Part shown: positions 7,209-14,496 of the stretch, piece after piece | Layout: the number at the start of each line of letters is the position of its first letter | Position numbering within the stretch: the stretch's first letter is position 1 | Assembly: GCF_019396325.1 (NCBI RefSeq) | Contig: NZ_JAHKRO010000083.1 | Coordinates: 1-43,277 of the forward strand | DNA: 43,277 nt | Direction of reading: 5' to 3' | Source: Nonomuraea ceibae | GTDB taxonomy: Bacteria > Actinomycetota > Actinomycetes > Streptosporangiales > Streptosporangiaceae | Program-made: the position numbers and the translations under genes | The notes under the pieces: model-generated | Seen by the model: the letters and a program-made list of their open reading frames with translations, nothing else | What the model was told of the DNA's origin: nothing | The model's database searches: none

Positions 7209-8819
7209 TCACGTCAGTGTACGGAGCCGGTGCGCGCGCCGGAAGGTGTGCCGCCTGCCGCCCGCGCCGAAGCCCGCCGAGGCGGTGACCGGACCCCGGC
7301 CCCCGACCGTGAACACCTCGGAGACCTCCTCGCCCGGCAGCAGCGTCACCTCCCGCCGCCCGGCCATCCGCCTGCCCCCGGCCGTCGTCAGCGCCAGCGT
7401 GACCCGCCGCCACGGCACCTTCGAGCCGTTCACCAGCGCCACCGTGACCTGCTCGCCCGCGCTCCGCACGCGCAGCCCGTACGGGGTGCGCGGGTCGGGG
7501 CCGATCGACTGGTCGAGCAGCTCCATCAGCTCGGCCGCCAGCTCCGGCCTGCGTGACGCCAGGTCGCGGGTCTCCCCGAGGTCCGTGGCCAGGTCGTACA
7601 GTTCGACGCGCCCTTCGGGGCCCGCGCCCGCGATGCCGGGCTCGAACCTGATGGCCTTCCAGCGGCCCCGGCGGATCGCCTGCGCCTTGCGCGGCCGGTT
7701 CCAGACCAGGTGGCTGTGGCCCTCGCGGCGGCCGCCGTTGAGCAGCTTCCTGAACGACTTGCCGTCGAGCGCGGCCGGCGCGGGCACCTCGGCCAGGTCG
7801 GCCAGCGTCGGCAGCACGTCGTAGAGCGTGACCGGCTCGCGCACCACCCGGCCGCGCATCTTCGGCGACCAGGCGATCAGCGGCACCCGGATGCCACCCT
7901 CGTACAGGTCGCGCTTGTCGGCCCGGTAGGGGCCGTTGGAGTCGAACAGCCAGGGCGTCACGCCCTTCTCCCGGTGCGGCCCGTTGTCGCTGGTGAACAG
8001 CACCACCGTGTCGTCGGCCACACCCGCCTCGCGCAGCGCGCGCAGCAGCGTGGCCACGTGCGCGTCCAGCCGCCCGACCTGCGCGGCGTGCCGCCGGTTC
8101 GCCCTGGTCCAGGGCTTGTCCTCGTAGCGGCCGGCGTCGCCCGGGACGACGCTGGGGGCGTGCGGCAGGTTCGTGGCGAAGTACAGCAGGAACGGGTCGT
8201 CCGACGGCTGCCGGACGAAGTCGACGGCCCGCCGCAGGAGCAGGTCGGGCGCGTACGCCTTGCGGCCGAGCGCCACCCGGCCGCCGTTGTGCCACAGATA
8301 CTCCGGGTAGTACTGGTGGGCGTGGCGGTGGCCGATGTAGCCGAAGAACTCGCCGAACCCGCGCTCGTTCGGGTGCGACGGCTGACCGGCCTGCTCGGGG
8401 CCGAACCCCCACTTGCCGATGCACGCCGTGCGATAGCCCGCGAGCTGGAGTAACTCGCCGAAGGTCAGGTCGGCCTCGCTCAGCGACCGCTGCGGCCCGC
8501 CCTCCGGGTTCTCCCGTACGGTGCCGTGCCCCGCGTGCATGCCGGTCAGCAGCGAGCACCTCGACGGGGCGCACAGCGGCGCCCCCGAGTAGGCGGTCTC
8601 GAACCGCACCCCCTCACGCGCCATCCGGTCCAGGTGCGGTGTCGCGATCAGCCGCTGCCCCTGGCTGCCGATCTCCCCCCAGCCCAGGTCGTCGGCCAGG
8701 ATGACGACGAAGTTGGGCCGCCGGGGGAACGCGGCCCGCGCCGGGGACGCCGAGGCGGAGACGGTCAAGCTGGCCAGGGCACCCGTGAGCAGGGTGCGGC
8801 GCGACGGCGCGGCGATCAT
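7209..8819 (-). CDS. Tat-exported arylsulfatase-family hydrolase (formylglycine type)
   Basis: The 536-residue protein opens with a twin-arginine signal (Ser-Arg-Arg-Thr-Leu-Leu at residues 6-11, hydrophobic stretch, Ala-x-Ala near 27-30). Sulfatase signatures follow: the metal-binding Asp pair in 'VVILADDLGWG' (43-44) and Cys-Ala-Pro-Ser-Arg at 83-87, the CxPSR motif converted to formylglycine. Further family blocks are 'GYRTACIGKWGFG', 'LLYFATNLPHAP' and 'VVLFTSDNGPHREKG'. It should hydrolyse sulfate esters outside the membrane; Tat export allows cytosolic formylglycine conversion. ATG at 8819 with AAGG upstream is preferred over TTG at 8834. It lies between a sulfotransferase and a MarR gene on the same strand, an unusual make-and-break pairing. 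Confidence 0.92.
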   Translation of the reverse strand: MIAAPSRRTLLTGALASLTVSASASPARAAFPRRPNFVVILADDLGWGEIGSQGQRLIATPHLDRMAREGVRFETAYSGAPLCAPSRCSLLTGMHAGHGTVRENPEGGPQRSLSEADLTFGELLQLAGYRTACIGKWGFGPEQAGQPSHPNERGFGEFFGYIGHRHAHQYYPEYLWHNGGRVALGRKAYAPDLLLRRAVDFVRQPSDDPFLLYFATNLPHAPSVVPGDAGRYEDKPWTRANRRHAAQVGRLDAHVATLLRALREAGVADDTVVLFTSDNGPHREKGVTPWLFDSNGPYRADKRDLYEGGIRVPLIAWSPKMRGRVVREPVTLYDVLPTLADLAEVPAPAALDGKSFRKLLNGGRREGHSHLVWNRPRKAQAIRRGRWKAIRFEPGIAGAGPEGRVELYDLATDLGETRDLASRRPELAAELMELLDQSIGPDPRTPYGLRVRSAGEQVTVALVNGSKVPWRRVTLALTTAGGRRMAGRREVTLLPGEEVSEVFTVGGRGPVTASAGFGAGGRRHTFRRAHRLRTLT

Positions 8820-8913
8820 GCAGGACACCTTCAAGGCAACGAAAGATCGGCAGGAGAACCACCGGAGAACGGCAGGCGAACTCTGCCGGAGCCTTGGTTC
8901 GCAAGCGCCGAGC

Positions 8914-9807
8914 TCAGCAGTAGTCCCACAGCCCGCAGATCTCCCTGAGCTCGGGCGGCAGCTCGTCGTCTGTCGGCAACGGGCGGCCAGCGACGACCGT
9001 ACCGCTACGGATCTTGTCGCGCCAGTCGCCGACGCCTTTCACGAAACCGCCGTGGTCGCGCTCGCCGTAGTTCAGCATCGACGGCTCCCACTCCACCCCG
9101 AGGAAGGCGCACACCCGCCGCAGCTCGGCCTCCGGATCGGCGACCACGTCCTCGTAGCGGACGGTCAGCCCCTCCAGGTGGGTGCGGGCCTCCTGGAGGT
9201 AGGTCATGTAGCTGAGCGTGCGCGGCACCGCCTCCTCCATGGGCCGCTTGACCGGGTCGGCCTCGTGCCAGGACTGCACGATCGACATCGGGTGCCGTAG
9301 CAGGAACAGGAACCGCGCGTCCGGCCAGCACGCCGCGATCCGCCGCCAGGCGAACACGTTGGAGGGCGTCTTCTCCACCAGGACCGGCTTGCCGCTGCGG
9401 GCCAGCTCGCGGTGGAGCATCCGGTCCCACACGATGTGCTCGATGTCGCTGTGGGTGTGGCCGAGCAGCTCCATCGCCTGCCGGACCGGCTCGGTCGTCA
9501 GCCCGACGGTGATCCGCCGGAAGTGCGTCTCGATGGGCGAGTGCACCTGGGAGTGGCTGTTGAGCATGACGCGCATGAGCGTCGAGCCGGAGCGCACCGA
9601 GGAGAGCAAGAAGACCGGGGCCCGCAGCAGCCGGTCGTGCGCCGGGTCGGCCGGCGGGCGCACCTCGTCGCCGGGCAGCCGCTGCAGTTCGAGCGGCGGC
9701 TTGGGGACGGGCTTCGGCGCGGGCGCCGGCCTGACCGCGCGGGCCCGGGTCAGCGTGTAGCCGGTGAGTCCTTCGAGCGTCGCGTTGACCGTGTACTTCC
9801 AGCTCAT
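8914..9807 (-). CDS. PAPS-dependent sulfotransferase
   Basis: The 297-residue protein carries the 5'-phosphosulfate-binding loop 'VFLLSSVRSGSTLMRVML' (around residue 66) and the 3'-phosphate-binding block 'ARFLFLLRHPMSIVQSWHEA', the two hallmarks of sulfotransferases; 'HFRRITVG' and 'VLVEKTPSNVFAWRRI' complete the fold. The closest types are sulfotransferases of the Sulfotransfer_3 group that act on small molecules, carbohydrates or carrier-bound substrates. An Ala-Pro-Lys-rich linker occupies residues 27-40. It is first in the minus-strand cassette with the sulfatase (94-bp gap) and MarR. It is unrelated at the motif level to the small sulfotransferase at 1711-2367. Confidence 0.88.
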   Translation of the reverse strand: MSWKYTVNATLEGLTGYTLTRARAVRPAPAPKPVPKPPLELQRLPGDEVRPPADPAHDRLLRAPVFLLSSVRSGSTLMRVMLNSHSQVHSPIETHFRRITVGLTTEPVRQAMELLGHTHSDIEHIVWDRMLHRELARSGKPVLVEKTPSNVFAWRRIAACWPDARFLFLLRHPMSIVQSWHEADPVKRPMEEAVPRTLSYMTYLQEARTHLEGLTVRYEDVVADPEAELRRVCAFLGVEWEPSMLNYGERDHGGFVKGVGDWRDKIRSGTVVAGRPLPTDDELPPELREICGLWDYC

Positions 9808-9828
9808 GGCCCGTCAACGTAGACACCA

Positions 9829-9851
9829 CCGGTGAACCCACGGTTAACCGG
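9829..9851. promoter_or_regulatory. 23-bp dyad in the sulfotransferase/monooxygenase divergent spacer
   Basis: CCGGTGAACC at 9829-9838 and GGTTAACCGG at 9842-9851 pair at 9 of 10 positions around a 3-bp centre; CGGTTAACCG at 9841-9850 is itself a perfect palindrome. Located 21 bp upstream of the sulfotransferase start, it is a candidate operator. Confidence 0.5.
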
Positions 9852-9877
9852 CCCTGTGAAATAACCCGGCGGTCCCG

Positions 9878-9890
9878 GTGGTTACACCAC
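9878..9890. promoter_or_regulatory. Short dyad upstream of the luciferase-like gene
   Basis: GTGGT at 9878-9882 and ACCAC at 9886-9890 flank TAC. It lies 38 bp upstream of the monooxygenase start and might bind a regulator of that gene. Confidence 0.3.
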
Positions 9891-9928
9891 GTGCTCCCGG
9901 ATCTTTCACAGCGAAAGGCATGTTCTCC

Positions 9929-10918
9929 ATGGCTCTCCCGCTCTCCATACTCGATCTGGCGCACATCGGCGAAGGGGAGACGGCCGCCGACAGCCTGGCC
10001 GCCAGCGTCACGATGGCCCAGCGCGCCGAGGAGTGGGGTTACCGGCGTATCTGGTACGCCGAGCACCACAACATGCCCACGATCGCCTCGTCCGCCACGA
10101 GCGTGCTGATCGCCCACGTGGCCGCGCACACCCGCACGATCCGCCTCGGCGCGGGCGGCGTCATGCTGCCCAACCACGCCCCGCTGACGATTGCCGAGCA
10201 GTACGGCACGCTGGCCACGCTCCACCCGGGCCGCATCGACCTGGGGCTGGGCCGGGCGCCGGGCAGCGACCAGCAGACGATGCGGGCGATGCGCCGCAAC
10301 CCGGCCGCCGCCGACGAGTTCCCGCAGGACGTGCTGGAGCTGCAGGGCTATCTGACCGGCGAGTCGCGCATCCCCGGCGTGGAGGCGACGCCGGGCAAGG
10401 GCACCGACGTGCCGCTGTACATCCTCGGCTCGTCCCTGTTCGGCGCTCAGCTCGCCGCCATGCTCGGGCTGCCGTACGCGTTCGCCTCCCACTTCGCGCC
10501 GGCCGCGCTGGAGGAGGCGGTCGAGCTCTACCGGCGTGACTTCCGGCCGTCGGCCCAGCTCGCGGAGCCGTACGTGATCGCGGGGGTGAACGTGATCGCC
10601 GCCGACACGGCCGAGGAGGCGCAGGCGCAGTTCCTGTCGGCCAAGCGCAAGCGGGTGAGCCTGCTGCTCGGCCGGGGCCGCGCGTTCACGCCGGAGGAGG
10701 CCGACGCGGTCCTCGAATCCCCCGCCGGGCAGCAGATCCTGCAGATGACGCGCTACTCGGCCGTCGGCACGCCGGGAGACGTCGCCGCCGAGCTCGACAG
10801 GTTCGCCGGGCACGCCCGCGCCGACGAGCTGATCGTGGTGTCTGCGGCGCCGGAGCGGGCGGCCTGGCTGCGCTCGCTGGAGCTGCTGGCCCAGGTGAGC
10901 GGCCTGGTCACGGCCTGA
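9929..10918 (+). CDS. Luciferase-like (LLM class) flavin-dependent oxidoreductase, MsnO8 group
   Basis: The 329-residue protein shows the bacterial-luciferase TIM-barrel pattern of the MsnO8-type subgroup: 'PLSILDLAHIGEGETAADSL' at the N-terminus, 'WGYRRIWYAEHHNMPTIASS', 'IRLGAGGVMLPNHAPL', 'AEQYGTLATLHPGRIDLGLG' followed by RAPG, and a C-terminal 'GTPGDVAAELDRFA'. Such enzymes use reduced FMN supplied by a separate reductase to oxygenate or oxidise a substrate; the natural substrate of this group is usually unknown. ATG at 9929 is chosen with GAAAGG 10 nt upstream; ATG at 9920 is possible. It is divergent from the sulfotransferase and overlaps the convergent flavoenzyme gene by 11 bp. Confidence 0.9.
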   Translation: MALPLSILDLAHIGEGETAADSLAASVTMAQRAEEWGYRRIWYAEHHNMPTIASSATSVLIAHVAAHTRTIRLGAGGVMLPNHAPLTIAEQYGTLATLHPGRIDLGLGRAPGSDQQTMRAMRRNPAAADEFPQDVLELQGYLTGESRIPGVEATPGKGTDVPLYILGSSLFGAQLAAMLGLPYAFASHFAPAALEEAVELYRRDFRPSAQLAEPYVIAGVNVIAADTAEEAQAQFLSAKRKRVSLLLGRGRAFTPEEADAVLESPAGQQILQMTRYSAVGTPGDVAAELDRFAGHARADELIVVSAAPERAAWLRSLELLAQVSGLVTA

Positions 10919-12515
10919 TCGACAGGGCGTGGCCGAAGACGCCGCGCGGGTCCCAGCGCGCCTTGACCCGCTGCAGGCGCGCGTAGTTGTCCCCGTAGTA
11001 GAGCGCCGGCCAGGGCACCCCGGAGGTGTTCCAGGCCGGGTCGGCGTGGTCGGTGTCGGGGTAGTTGATGTAGGCGCCGCCGAGGTTGCCGCCCGGCACC
11101 GGCACGCCCCCGGTCGCCGCGAACGTCCTGCGGTGCAGGTCGCGCACCCAGGCCAGCTCGGCCGCGCCGTCGCCGGCCGGGTCCCAGGTGGCCAGGTGGA
11201 GCACCTTGAGGATCGACCGGCGCTCGACGGTGGCGGTCGCCTCCGGCGCGACCGTGTTGACGCGGCCCCCGTACGACAGCAGCCACAGCACGCCGGTCCG
11301 CGCGGGGCCGCCCGCGGTCAGGCTGTCGTAGGCGATGCCCGCCTGCTCGTCGGTGAAGCGGCTGCGCAGGTAGGCGGACTTGCCCTTGTAGTGGCCCGCC
11401 TCGGTCGCCTCGCCGAGCGAGAGCGACCGCACGGCCTGGAACCACGGCTGGCGCAGGAACGGCGGCACCGTCGCCGGCGGCGTGACGCCCTCGCCGACGG
11501 CGGCGAGGAAGCCGGCCAGCAGCTTCTCGGCGCCGGGCACGCCCGCGTCGATCTGCGCCGGCAGGATCATGTCGCCCGGCGCGTCGTCGCCCTGGCGGCC
11601 GGGGATCAGCAGCGACCCCCACAGCGAGGCGTACGGGGTGCCGGGCTCGCTGTTGCGCTCGTGCCACTCGCCGTGGTTGCGCAGCAGCCGCTGGAACGAC
11701 TCGCGCGTCATGTCCTTCCACGACCAGATCGCGATGCCCGACACGACGGAGGCGGGCGGCCTGGGCAGCAGGGTGCCGGGGTCGTCGCCGCGCGCCCGCG
11801 GATCGCGCATCCAGTAGCGGGTGACGACGCCGAAGTTGCCGCCGCCGCCTCCGGTGTGGGCCCACCACAGGTCGTGGTTGGGATCGCGCGGGTCACGGGT
11901 GGCCACGACGGCGCGGGCGCGGCCGTGCCGGTCGACGACCACGACCTCGACGGCGTGCAGGTGGTCGACGGTCAGGCCGTCGCGCCGTGACAGCGGCCCG
12001 TAGCCGCCGCCCGCGATGTGCCCTCCGGCGGCCACGCCCCCGCACTGGCCGCCGGGGATCGTGACGCCCCAGCCGAGGTAGAGCCGCCGGTAGGCCTGCA
12101 TGAGCGTGGCCCCCGCCTCGATCGCGAACGCGCGGCGCTCCTCGTCGAAGTAGACCTCCGACATCTCGCACAGGTCGAGCACCACCTCGGCGCCTTCGCC
12201 GACGAAGTTCTCGTAGCAGTGGCCGCCGCTGCGCACGGTCAGCCGCCGGTTCTCGCGCACCGCCCGGCCGACGGCCTGGACCACCTGCTCGGTCGTCCCG
12301 GCCAGGTAGAAGTAGTCGGGCTCGGCGCGGAAGCGCTGGTTGGTGCGCCGGACCGCCAGGTCCTCGTAGCGGGGGTCGGACGGGCGCACCACGACCGGCC
12401 CGAGCGGCGGGGCGCCGGGCCCGGCGGGCTCGCCGGGTAATCCGCCGCCCGCGGCGAGCCCGCCGCCGAGCGCCGCCGTGCCGCCGATGAAGCCCCTGCG
12501 CGTGACCTCGCTCAT
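10908..12515 (-). CDS. Tat-exported FAD-linked oxidase, berberine-bridge-enzyme type
   Basis: The 535-residue enzyme begins with a twin-arginine signal (Thr-Arg-Arg-Gly-Phe-Ile at 5-10) and a Gly/Ala-rich hydrophobic stretch. The FAD-binding_4 domain carries both residues expected for bicovalent flavin attachment: His99 in 'TVRSGGHCYENF' and Cys158 in 'IPGGQCGGVAAGGHIAGGG'. The C-terminal BBE domain ends with 'YINYPDTDHADPAWNTSG' and 'WDPRGVFGHALS'. Bicovalent flavoenzymes of this family oxidise sugars, phenolics and polyketide glycosides (aclacinomycin oxidase is one characterised type). Export suggests an extracellular substrate such as an oligosaccharide or phenolic. It is convergent with the luciferase-like gene and divergent from the ABC-F leader region. 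Confidence 0.92.
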   Translation of the reverse strand: MSEVTRRGFIGGTAALGGGLAAGGGLPGEPAGPGAPPLGPVVVRPSDPRYEDLAVRRTNQRFRAEPDYFYLAGTTEQVVQAVGRAVRENRRLTVRSGGHCYENFVGEGAEVVLDLCEMSEVYFDEERRAFAIEAGATLMQAYRRLYLGWGVTIPGGQCGGVAAGGHIAGGGYGPLSRRDGLTVDHLHAVEVVVVDRHGRARAVVATRDPRDPNHDLWWAHTGGGGGNFGVVTRYWMRDPRARGDDPGTLLPRPPASVVSGIAIWSWKDMTRESFQRLLRNHGEWHERNSEPGTPYASLWGSLLIPGRQGDDAPGDMILPAQIDAGVPGAEKLLAGFLAAVGEGVTPPATVPPFLRQPWFQAVRSLSLGEATEAGHYKGKSAYLRSRFTDEQAGIAYDSLTAGGPARTGVLWLLSYGGRVNTVAPEATATVERRSILKVLHLATWDPAGDGAAELAWVRDLHRRTFAATGGVPVPGGNLGGAYINYPDTDHADPAWNTSGVPWPALYYGDNYARLQRVKARWDPRGVFGHALSIRP

Positions 12516-12621
12516 GATCGTCCTCTCGTCGGATGGCCTGCGCGTTGCTCTGCGGCTCCGACGCTACGGGCGGGGGCGGGAGGCGGACAGGAGGCCAGCT
12601 GCACAGCCGGGGTGGAGGAAG

Positions 12622-12708
12622 ATGCACCGCCTGCATCCCCTTGCCCCCACCTTTTCGGTCGCGTACAGTGTGCGGGTCCTGCCGCCGACATCCGAGGTGA
12701 TCTGTTGA
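12622..12708 (+). CDS. Candidate 28-residue leader peptide (uORF) of the ABC-F gene
   Basis: An ATG at 12622 directly follows GGAGGAAG and opens a 28-codon frame ending TGA at 12708, 155 bp before the ABC-F start. The peptide is rich in hydrophobics with a Leu-Pro-Pro-Thr run near its end, a type of sequence that can slow ribosomes. ABC-F resistance genes in Gram-positive bacteria are frequently controlled by translated leaders whose stalling by an antibiotic prevents premature termination; that this ORF is such a leader is inference. The Shine-Dalgarno spacing is short (3 nt). Confidence 0.4.
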   Translation: MHRLHPLAPTFSVAYSVRVLPPTSEVIC

Positions 12709-12728
12709 AGCTCTGAGGCCGAGACGCC

Positions 12729-12751
12729 GCGCCCACGTCCGTGGTGTGCGC
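12729..12751 (+). promoter_or_regulatory. Stem-loop in the ABC-F leader
   Basis: GCGCCCAC at 12729-12736 pairs with GTGG at 12741-12744 and GCGC at 12748-12751 around a GTCC loop, with a 3-nt bulge. It begins 21 nt after the stop of the upstream ORF, a position where a ribosome stalled or terminating on the leader could affect folding. A second, longer-range stem (CCGCCCG near 12752-12758 with CGGGCGG near 12797-12803) could compete with what follows. Confidence 0.4.
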
Positions 12752-12822
12752 CCGCCCGACCTCAGGTGATCCTTCGACGCCTCTGTTCCGCGTTTCCGGG
12801 CGGCCTTTCCGCGGTGTCTCCA

Positions 12823-12846
12823 CGTGTCCCGAAATTTCCTGACACG
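12823..12846 (+). promoter_or_regulatory. 24-bp dyad just before the ABC-F ribosome-binding site
   Basis: CGTGTC at 12823-12828 mirrors GACACG at 12841-12846 around the perfect palindrome GAAATTTC at 12831-12838, so 10 of 12 half-site positions are symmetric. The Shine-Dalgarno GAGGAG follows at 12849-12854. It may be a DNA operator or, in RNA, a hairpin controlling translation of the ABC-F gene. Confidence 0.5.
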
Positions 12847-12863
12847 GTGAGGAGCCACCCCTT

Positions 12864-14462
12864 ATGTCATTCTCCATCGTCTGTGACGGCCTCTCCTACG
12901 AGCACGCCGACGGCACCCCCGTCCTCGACGGCCTCGACGTCGCCTTCGGCGCCGGGCGCACCGGGCTCATGGGCGTCAACGGCTCCGGCAAGTCCACGCT
13001 GCTCAAGCTCGTCGCCGGTGAGCTGCGGCCGACGGCCGGCTCGGTCAGCGTCGCCGGCGACGTCGGCTACCTGCCGCAGGACCTGCCCCTGGCCACCGGC
13101 GCCACCGTCGCCGGGCTGCTCGGCATCGAACGGCAGCGGGCCGCGCTGCACGCCATCGAGGGCGGCGACGCCTCCCCCGAGCACTTCACGGCCATCGGCG
13201 ACGACTGGGACGTCGAGGAGCGGGCGCACGCCGAGCTGGACCGGCTCGGCCTCGGCCACCTCGGCCTGGACCGGCCCGCCGGCACCCTGTCCGGCGGCGA
13301 GGTCGTGATGACCGGCCTGGCGGCGCTGCTCATGCGCAGGCCCGGCGTGCTGCTGCTCGACGAGCCCACCAACAACCTCGACCTGGACGCCCGCCGCCGC
13401 CTGTACGCGGCCGTGCGCTCCTGGACGGGGGTGCTGGTGGTGGTCAGCCACGACCGCGTCCTGCTCGACCTGGTGGACCAGATCGCCGACCTGCGCGACG
13501 GGGCGGTGCGCGTGTTCGGCGGCAACCTGACGGCCTACGAGCAGGCGCTCGCGGCCGAGCGGGAGGCGGCCGAGCGCATGGTCCGGGTCGCCGAGGGCGA
13601 CCTCAGGAAGCAGAAGCAGGAGCTGGCCGACGCCCTGGTCAAGCTGAGCCGCCGGACCCGTTACGGAGACAAGATGTACGCGACCAAGCGCGAGCCGAAG
13701 ATCATCATGAACGCGCGCAAACGGCAGGCCCAGGTGGCGGCGGGCAAGCACCGCACCATGCACGCCGAGAAGCTGGAGCAGGCCCGCGACCGCCTCACCG
13801 AGGCCGAGCAGGCCGTCCGCGAGGACGCCGAGATCCGCGTGTCGCTGCCGCGCACCGAGGTCCCGGCCGGGCGCACGGTCCTGACGCTGACGGGCGTGCC
13901 GGGGCTGAGCGAGCTGCGCGGCGGCCCCGACGCCGGCGGCGAGCCCGTGACGGAGCTGGTGCTGCGCGGCCCCGAGCGGGTCGCGCTGACCGGTCCCAAC
14001 GGGTCGGGCAAGACGACGCTGCTGCGCGCGATCGTCTCAGGCGCTCCCGGAGCCTGCCCCGGGGTGCCCGTGCGCTACCTGCCGCAGCGGCTCGACCTGC
14101 TGGACGGCTCGCTCAGCGTGCTCGACAACGTCCGGCGGTTCGCCCCGGCCGTCCCCGTGGGCGAGCTGCGGGCGCGGCTGGCCCGCTTCCTGTTCCGGGG
14201 GGCGCGGGCCGAGCAGCCTGCCGCGACGCTGTCGGGCGGCGAGCGGTTCCGCGCCGTCCTGGCCGCCCTGCTCTCCGCCGAGCCGCCGCCCCAGCTGCTG
14301 CTCCTGGACGAGCCGACGAACAACCTGGACATGGCCAGCGTCCGCCGGCTGTCCGAGGCGCTGTCGGCCTACCGGGGCGCGCTGCTCGTGGTCAGCCACG
14401 ACCTGCCGTTCCTGGAGACGCTCGGCATCACCCGCTGGCTGGCCAAGCATCCGGAGGGATGA
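12864..14462 (+). CDS. ABC-F family ATPase (ribosome-associated, antibiotic-resistance/translation factor type)
   Basis: The 532-residue protein has two ABC cassettes and no membrane segments. Cassette 1 has Walker A 'GVNGSGKST' (37-45), signature 'LSGGE' and Walker B 'VLLLDEPTNNLDL'; cassette 2 has 'GPNGSGKTT', 'LSGGERFR' and 'LLLLDEPTNNLDM'. The linker between them (about 225-330) is long, charged and predicted coiled coil, as in ABC-F proteins that reach into the ribosome. Members either protect the ribosome from antibiotics bound in the exit tunnel or peptidyl-transferase centre, or rescue stalled translation. ATG at 12864 has GAGGAG 9 nt upstream. The 348-bp region in front, with a uORF and hairpins, suggests induction. 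The aldehyde dehydrogenase follows after 34 bp. Confidence 0.93.
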   Translation: MSFSIVCDGLSYEHADGTPVLDGLDVAFGAGRTGLMGVNGSGKSTLLKLVAGELRPTAGSVSVAGDVGYLPQDLPLATGATVAGLLGIERQRAALHAIEGGDASPEHFTAIGDDWDVEERAHAELDRLGLGHLGLDRPAGTLSGGEVVMTGLAALLMRRPGVLLLDEPTNNLDLDARRRLYAAVRSWTGVLVVVSHDRVLLDLVDQIADLRDGAVRVFGGNLTAYEQALAAEREAAERMVRVAEGDLRKQKQELADALVKLSRRTRYGDKMYATKREPKIIMNARKRQAQVAAGKHRTMHAEKLEQARDRLTEAEQAVREDAEIRVSLPRTEVPAGRTVLTLTGVPGLSELRGGPDAGGEPVTELVLRGPERVALTGPNGSGKTTLLRAIVSGAPGACPGVPVRYLPQRLDLLDGSLSVLDNVRRFAPAVPVGELRARLARFLFRGARAEQPAATLSGGERFRAVLAALLSAEPPPQLLLLDEPTNNLDMASVRRLSEALSAYRGALLVVSHDLPFLETLGITRWLAKHPEG

Positions 14463-14496
14463 TTGTGTGTCCGGAGAACCTGTGAGGAGGGCACCT

